Part shown: in pieces, positions 60,212 through 64,000 of the stretch
Position numbering within the stretch: the first letter of the stretch is position 1
Layout: each line of letters opens with the position of its first letter
From: Chryseobacterium sp. G0162
GTDB taxonomy: Bacteria; Bacteroidota; Bacteroidia; Flavobacteriales; Weeksellaceae
Assembly: GCF_003815715.1 (NCBI RefSeq)
Contig: NZ_CP033922.1
Location: 3,892,001 to 3,956,000 of the forward strand
Direction: 5' to 3'
DNA length: 64,000 bases
Notes under the pieces: model-generated
What the model saw: the letters and a program-made list of their open reading frames with translations, nothing else
Database searches by the model: none
What the model was told of the DNA's origin: nothing
Program-made: the position numbers and the translations under genes

Positions 60212-61813
60212 ATGAAAAAACTAAAGTTGTTTTCATTAATAGCATTAAGTTCTACACTTGCATTAACCAGCTGTGGCGGATCAGGGACCAGCAAAGGTGG
60301 CGGTACCAAAAAATTTGTCAGTAAAACAGGTTGGAAACCAAACGAAAAACAGGGTTGGTTTTTTGCAGGAAAGCAACAGAAGCAGAAGGGTTGGCCGGGA
60401 ATGGTATATGTAGAAGGTGGAACTTTTACAATGGGATTAGTGAAAGATGATGTTATGCACGATTGGAATAATACACCACGCAGAATGCAGGTGAGTTCAT
60501 TCTTTATCGGAGAAACAGAAATTACTAACTACGAATACCGCGAATACCTGACATGGTTGAAGTATGTATTCCCTCCAAGTGACCCTAGTTTTAAGGAAAT
60601 CTATAACGGTGCTTTGCCGGATACCTTATTATGGGACAACAAATTATCTAGAAACGATTATAATGAAACCTATCTGCGTTCTCCGGAATTCGATTACTAT
60701 CCGGTAGTAGGGGTTTCCTGGACACAGGCAAACAGATACTGTGAATGGTTGACAGACAGAGCGAATGAAAAAGCTTTGATGCAGGCGGGTATTATTGCTA
60801 AGGATATGTATATCAACGAATCCAATAACCAGGGTGGAACAGCATTTAACATGGATAAATTCAAAGCGAATGATCCTGAAATGCAAGGGTATATCAACGA
60901 AAAAAGAATGCAGCAGAAAGCTGGTATGAAAACTACCAACCAAAGATTGCTGGCAGCAAACAGAGCTCCTAATGGTGCAATGGTTCAGAAATTCAGACTT
61001 CCTACAGAAGTTGAATGGGAATATGCAGCTTTAGGAATGGCGAAAAACAGAGAATATAACCAATACCTAGGTAAAAAACCTGAGATCGAAAGATTAAGAG
61101 GTACCAAAGGAAAAGAAAGAGGAATGTTCCTTGAAAACTTTAAAATGGGTAAAGGAGATTATTCTGGTATCGCTGGATGGAAAAACGATGGATCTGCACA
61201 AACTTCAGATGTAAGACAATATCCATCTAACGATCTTGGAATCTATGGTATGTATGGTAACGTTGCAGAATGGACGGCTGATGTTTACAGACCTATCATT
61301 GATGAAGATTACAACGACTTCAACTACTACAGAGGAAATATGCCTCAGGCCATTGTAAGAAACGGTGACGGAACTTATAAAATGGTTGATGAGGGAAATA
61401 TCAAGTATGATACTCTAGCTGATGGTAGATTAGTATACAAAGGACTTCCTGGACAATTCGAAAGAGAAACGATTGCTGATTACAGAAACTATAGAGATGG
61501 TGATAAAATGTCTTCTCTAGAATACAGAAGAGAATCAGATTCGGCTGCAGGATTCGATATGTACAATGCACCTAGAAAGAACTTTATTGTAGATGCAAAC
61601 GGTAGAGTTAAAATGCAGAAAGATTCTAAGGATAGAACATCCGCAATTTCTAACGATGTTAGAGTGGTAAAAGGAGGTTCTTGGCAAGATACTGCGTACT
61701 GGCTTGATCCGGGACAAAGAAGATATAAAAATCAAGGTAAAGCTTATGGTTGGATTGGTTTCCGTGTTGCACAGGATGCCAGAACTAATGATAAGAGCAG
61801 AACTAGAAGATAA
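60212..61813 (+). CDS. gldJ: Gliding motility lipoprotein GldJ
   Basis: 533 residues from ATG 60212 (MKKLKLFSLIALSSTLALTS, lipobox LTSC); an upstream ATG at 60191 would place extra residues before the signal. A formylglycine-generating-enzyme-like (SUMF1) domain follows: GMVYVEGGTFTMGLVKDDVM, FFIGETEITNYEYREYL, FRLPTEVEWEYAA, GNVAEWTADVYRP and VVKGGSWQDTAYWLDPGQRR. GldJ forms part of the gliding and type IX apparatus and stabilises GldK. It has no conserved catalytic Cys and is not thought to be an enzyme. Confidence 0.95.
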   Translation: MKKLKLFSLIALSSTLALTSCGGSGTSKGGGTKKFVSKTGWKPNEKQGWFFAGKQQKQKGWPGMVYVEGGTFTMGLVKDDVMHDWNNTPRRMQVSSFFIGETEITNYEYREYLTWLKYVFPPSDPSFKEIYNGALPDTLLWDNKLSRNDYNETYLRSPEFDYYPVVGVSWTQANRYCEWLTDRANEKALMQAGIIAKDMYINESNNQGGTAFNMDKFKANDPEMQGYINEKRMQQKAGMKTTNQRLLAANRAPNGAMVQKFRLPTEVEWEYAALGMAKNREYNQYLGKKPEIERLRGTKGKERGMFLENFKMGKGDYSGIAGWKNDGSAQTSDVRQYPSNDLGIYGMYGNVAEWTADVYRPIIDEDYNDFNYYRGNMPQAIVRNGDGTYKMVDEGNIKYDTLADGRLVYKGLPGQFERETIADYRNYRDGDKMSSLEYRRESDSAAGFDMYNAPRKNFIVDANGRVKMQKDSKDRTSAISNDVRVVKGGSWQDTAYWLDPGQRRYKNQGKAYGWIGFRVAQDARTNDKSRTRR

Positions 61814-61836
61814 TATTTATCAAAAAATACTTTTAA

Positions 61837-61866
61837 AAAACCTTCCGGATTTTCGGAAGGTTTTTT
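61837..61866 (+). terminator. Terminator of gldJ
   Basis: AAAACCTTCCG-GATTTT-CGGAAGGTTTT, perfect 11-base-pair stem, then more T. Confidence 0.88.
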
Positions 61867-61957
61867 ATTTTTGAATGATGAAATCGCTGAACTTAAAAAA
61901 CTCAAAAATATTGATGCAGATGTAGCGATTTCTATTTGAAAAAATATATATTTCCAC

Positions 61958-63229
61958 ATGAATATAGAACAATTTTATCCTTTATTTTTACAGGCTGATA
62001 AAGTAACGATCGATAGCCGAAAAATAGCCAGAAACGATATCTTTTTTGCCTTTTCCGGTGATAATTTTAATGCAGCAACACTGGCCGAAAAAGCCATAGA
62101 AGAAGGGGCTTTGGCTGTGATTGTTGAACAGCCTGAATTTGAAAATAAGGATAAGAATATTTTCTATGTTCCGTCTACTCTGGAATTCCTGCAGCAATTG
62201 GCCGTTTACCATAGAAGCCAACTTACCATTCCTTTTATAGGCCTTACAGGAAGTAATGGGAAAACAACAACTAAGGAGCTGATTCATGCTGTGCTTTCAG
62301 AAAAGTTTAATGTTCAGTATACCTATGGAAACCTTAATAATCACATCGGGGTTCCGTTGACGATTCTTTCTATCAAACCTGAGCATGAAATGGCCGTGAT
62401 AGAAATGGGAGCCAACCATCAGAAAGAAATAGAACTTCTTTGTACCCTTTCACAGCCGGATTTCGGATATATTACCAATTTTGGAAAAGCACACCTGGAA
62501 GGGTTCGGAGGCTTTGAAGGAGTGATTAAAGGAAAGTCCGAGTTGTACGATTATCTTAAAGAAAATCACCAGACAATCATTGTTAACGAAAATGATCCCA
62601 TTCAGGTTGAAAAAACGGAAAATTATTCACCTAAGATTACTTTTGGAACAGTAGGGTCGGATTATAATTTCGAGGCTTTCTCAGAAGATCATTTTGTAGG
62701 ATTAATGTATCAGGGAGAAAAGACCGTATCTAAACTGACTGGAGAATATAATTTTACCAATCTTTGTGCTGCTGCAAGCCTTGGACTGCACTTTGGAATC
62801 AGCTTTGACAAAATAAAATATGCAGTGGAGCAGTATACTCCGACCAATATGCGTTCGCAAGTCGTGAAAAAAGAAGACAGAACATTGGTACTGGATACTT
62901 ATAATGCCAACCCAAGTTCAATGACCGCTTCATTAAATAACTTTATCACTTTTGAAGGCCGTAAAACCATCATCATTGGTGATATGCTGGAATTGGGGGC
63001 AGAAAGTGAAAAAGAGCATCAAAACATCTTAGAATTAGCCCATACACTTGGATTTGATACCATCATTACTGTTGGAAAACACTTTAAAGGAGTGAATTCA
63101 TCAAATCTTGCTTTTGAAAACACTATTGAACTGATTGAATATTTACAACATCATAAAATTCAGACAGAAAATATACTCTTGAAAGGATCAAGAGGAATAG
63201 CGCTGGAAAAGGTAATTGATTTTATTTAG
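61958..63229 (+). CDS. murF: UDP-MurNAc-tripeptide-D-alanyl-D-alanine ligase
   Basis: 423 residues, slightly shorter than the 450 of Escherichia coli MurF. Mur ligase parts: ITIDSRKIARNDIFFAFSG (N-terminal domain, here VTIDSRKI), P-loop GLTGSNGKTTTKELI, GNLNNHIGVPLTILSI, EMGANHQKEIELL, and DTYNANPSSMTASLNNF. It adds D-Ala-D-Ala to the peptidoglycan precursor. It follows gldJ, as in other flavobacteria, and overlaps the convergent Nudix gene by 8 bases. Confidence 0.95.
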   Translation: MNIEQFYPLFLQADKVTIDSRKIARNDIFFAFSGDNFNAATLAEKAIEEGALAVIVEQPEFENKDKNIFYVPSTLEFLQQLAVYHRSQLTIPFIGLTGSNGKTTTKELIHAVLSEKFNVQYTYGNLNNHIGVPLTILSIKPEHEMAVIEMGANHQKEIELLCTLSQPDFGYITNFGKAHLEGFGGFEGVIKGKSELYDYLKENHQTIIVNENDPIQVEKTENYSPKITFGTVGSDYNFEAFSEDHFVGLMYQGEKTVSKLTGEYNFTNLCAAASLGLHFGISFDKIKYAVEQYTPTNMRSQVVKKEDRTLVLDTYNANPSSMTASLNNFITFEGRKTIIIGDMLELGAESEKEHQNILELAHTLGFDTIITVGKHFKGVNSSNLAFENTIELIEYLQHHKIQTENILLKGSRGIALEKVIDFI

Positions 63230-63833
63230 CCTTTAAAGCCCAGTATTCTTTTACAATAAGCTTAATATTCTTGAATGTGCTTGGGAAAACTTCATCTTCA
63301 ATCTGAGGGACGTTTTTCCAGGCAACTTCAGTAATTCCTTCCTCTATCTGCGGTTTTGAAGTATCTTCACCATTGAAGTTCATTTCAAACCAATGGGTGC
63401 ATTTCAGGATTTTTTCACCGTTTCTTTCAATATAAATATGGTAAGTAGTATTGATAAATTGTACCAGTTCTACATCTCTTAAACCGGTTTCTTCTTCAAT
63501 TTCTCTTACCGCAGACTCTTCCCTGGATTCTCCTTTTTCCATTTTCCCTTTTGGAAGATCCCATTTCCCTAATCTCCTGATGAAAAGCATTTCACCTTCA
63601 GGTTTAATAACAAGTCCTCCGGCTGCTTCTATAATTCTGAACAGCTTTTGAAACTCCTGCCAGATTTCATCAATATTCTCACCGTAAACATTCAGTTCGT
63701 TCACAGAGGTATTTTCTAAAAGATCCAATGCAATCTCTAAAGTCGTGAAACTTTCATACCCAAGTTTTTTTTCAAGTTCTTCGGGATGCTTAGATATCAA
63801 TAATTTTTTTTCGTTCACAAAAACTTTATACAT
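63222..63833 (-). CDS. Nudix hydrolase
   Basis: 203 residues. The Nudix box is complete: GKMEKGESREESAVREIEEE then TGL (G-x5-E-x7-R-E-x-x-E-E-x-G-x). An N-terminal region of about 70 residues precedes it. These enzymes hydrolyse nucleoside diphosphates linked to another group; the specific substrate is unknown. The -7 box lies at 63933-63940, leaving a leader of about 95 bases that contains a stable hairpin. Confidence 0.9.
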   Translation of the reverse strand: MYKVFVNEKKLLISKHPEELEKKLGYESFTTLEIALDLLENTSVNELNVYGENIDEIWQEFQKLFRIIEAAGGLVIKPEGEMLFIRRLGKWDLPKGKMEKGESREESAVREIEEETGLRDVELVQFINTTYHIYIERNGEKILKCTHWFEMNFNGEDTSKPQIEEGITEVAWKNVPQIEDEVFPSTFKNIKLIVKEYWALKAK

Positions 63834-63885
63834 CTCAGATAGTTATAGTTAGTATTGATCCTTAGAGGCTAGCGATTTTAAAAGA

Positions 63886-63911
63886 CGGGAAAACAGGTTG
63901 TTTTTATCCCG
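63886..63911. other. Hairpin in the Nudix gene leader
   Basis: CGGGAAAACAGG then TTGTTTTTATCCCG forms an imperfect hairpin. On the plus strand CTTTTT follows, on the minus strand TCTTTT, so it might be a terminator or a leader attenuator. Confidence 0.4.
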
Positions 63912-63932
63912 CTTTTTACCACAATTGATACG

Positions 63933-63940
63933 CAAATATA
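63933..63940 (-). promoter_or_regulatory. -7 promoter box of the Nudix gene
   Basis: TATATTTG on the minus strand. TTGATACGC appears twice around it (63925-63933 and 63968-63976) as a direct repeat with a 43-base period. Confidence 0.5.
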
Positions 63941-64000
63941 TCAAATTATAGCAACAAAATAAACCATTTGATACGCTTTATTTTCTCAGTGTGAACAATT

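Noticed and set aside
1..64000. tRNA, rRNA, insertion sequences, prophage or CRISPR arrays
   Set aside because: I found no cloverleaf-like sequences, transposase genes, integrase genes, phage genes or regularly spaced direct repeats; repeats inside the DUF285 gene are coding repeats.

Overview
The window looks like chromosomal DNA of a low-GC Flavobacteriia member, most likely Chryseobacterium or a close relative. The evidence is the flavobacterial gene content (PorU/PorV type IX secretion, GldJ, the Bat operon, a mevalonate-pathway decarboxylase, a type IX sorting domain), promoters of the Bacteroidota type (TAnnTTTG at -7), absence of obvious Shine-Dalgarno sites, and A/T-rich intergenic DNA. 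The species call is an inference from content. I see no tRNA, rRNA, insertion sequence, prophage or CRISPR array.

Layout. 1-7.4 kb: a Bat (aerotolerance) operon, moxR(partial)-GNAT-DUF58-DUF4381-like-batA-batB-batC-batD. 7.5-14 kb: MarC, an isochorismate synthase and PaaI/MenI-type thioesterase (menaquinone entry), an acyltransferase, a tiny 20-residue amphipathic peptide ORF with its own terminator, and a PadR-PspC envelope-stress pair. 14.4-19 kb: an XAC2610-like protein, an HD nucleotidase, a cobalamin riboswitch placed oddly ahead of an acyl-CoA thioesterase, and three unknown envelope proteins. 19-27.8 kb: housekeeping (MutS2, uracil-DNA glycosylase, MscS channel, PdxJ, hydrolase). 27.9-30.2 kb: a microviridin-type graspetide cluster, with a precursor peptide, a terminator, and two ATP-grasp ligases. 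30.6-34.6 kb: SDR, acyl-CoA ligase, mevalonate diphosphate decarboxylase. 34.6-46.4 kb: phosphatase-family protein, glyoxalase, TauE/DUF1634, PurK and PurE, a Kef-type antiporter, EamA. 46.4-54.7 kb: a DUF285-repeat type IX cargo protein, AhcY, a HugZ-like protein, a phosphopantetheinyl transferase, FUSC. 54.9-63.8 kb: the secretion/gliding block porV-porU / gldJ-murF and a Nudix hydrolase.

How the genes fit together. PorU (sortase) and PorV (shuttle) process and attach cargo carrying C-terminal sorting domains; the DUF285 protein at 46.5-48.1 kb is one such cargo. GldJ belongs to the gliding machinery that powers the system. The graspetide precursor carries the leader motif PFFASFL and a T-x-K-x-P-S-D core, so the two adjacent ligases probably close its ester and amide rings; no transporter or protease gene sits beside them. 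PadR probably represses its own operon through a perfect inverted repeat lying on its promoter.

The most promising items for a second look are the graspetide core with Asp in place of the usual Glu acceptors, the 20-residue amphipathic peptide gene, the riboswitch-thioesterase arrangement, six genes whose -7 box ends 4-6 bases before the start codon, and a family of purine/pyrimidine intergenic tracts that form imperfect palindromes.
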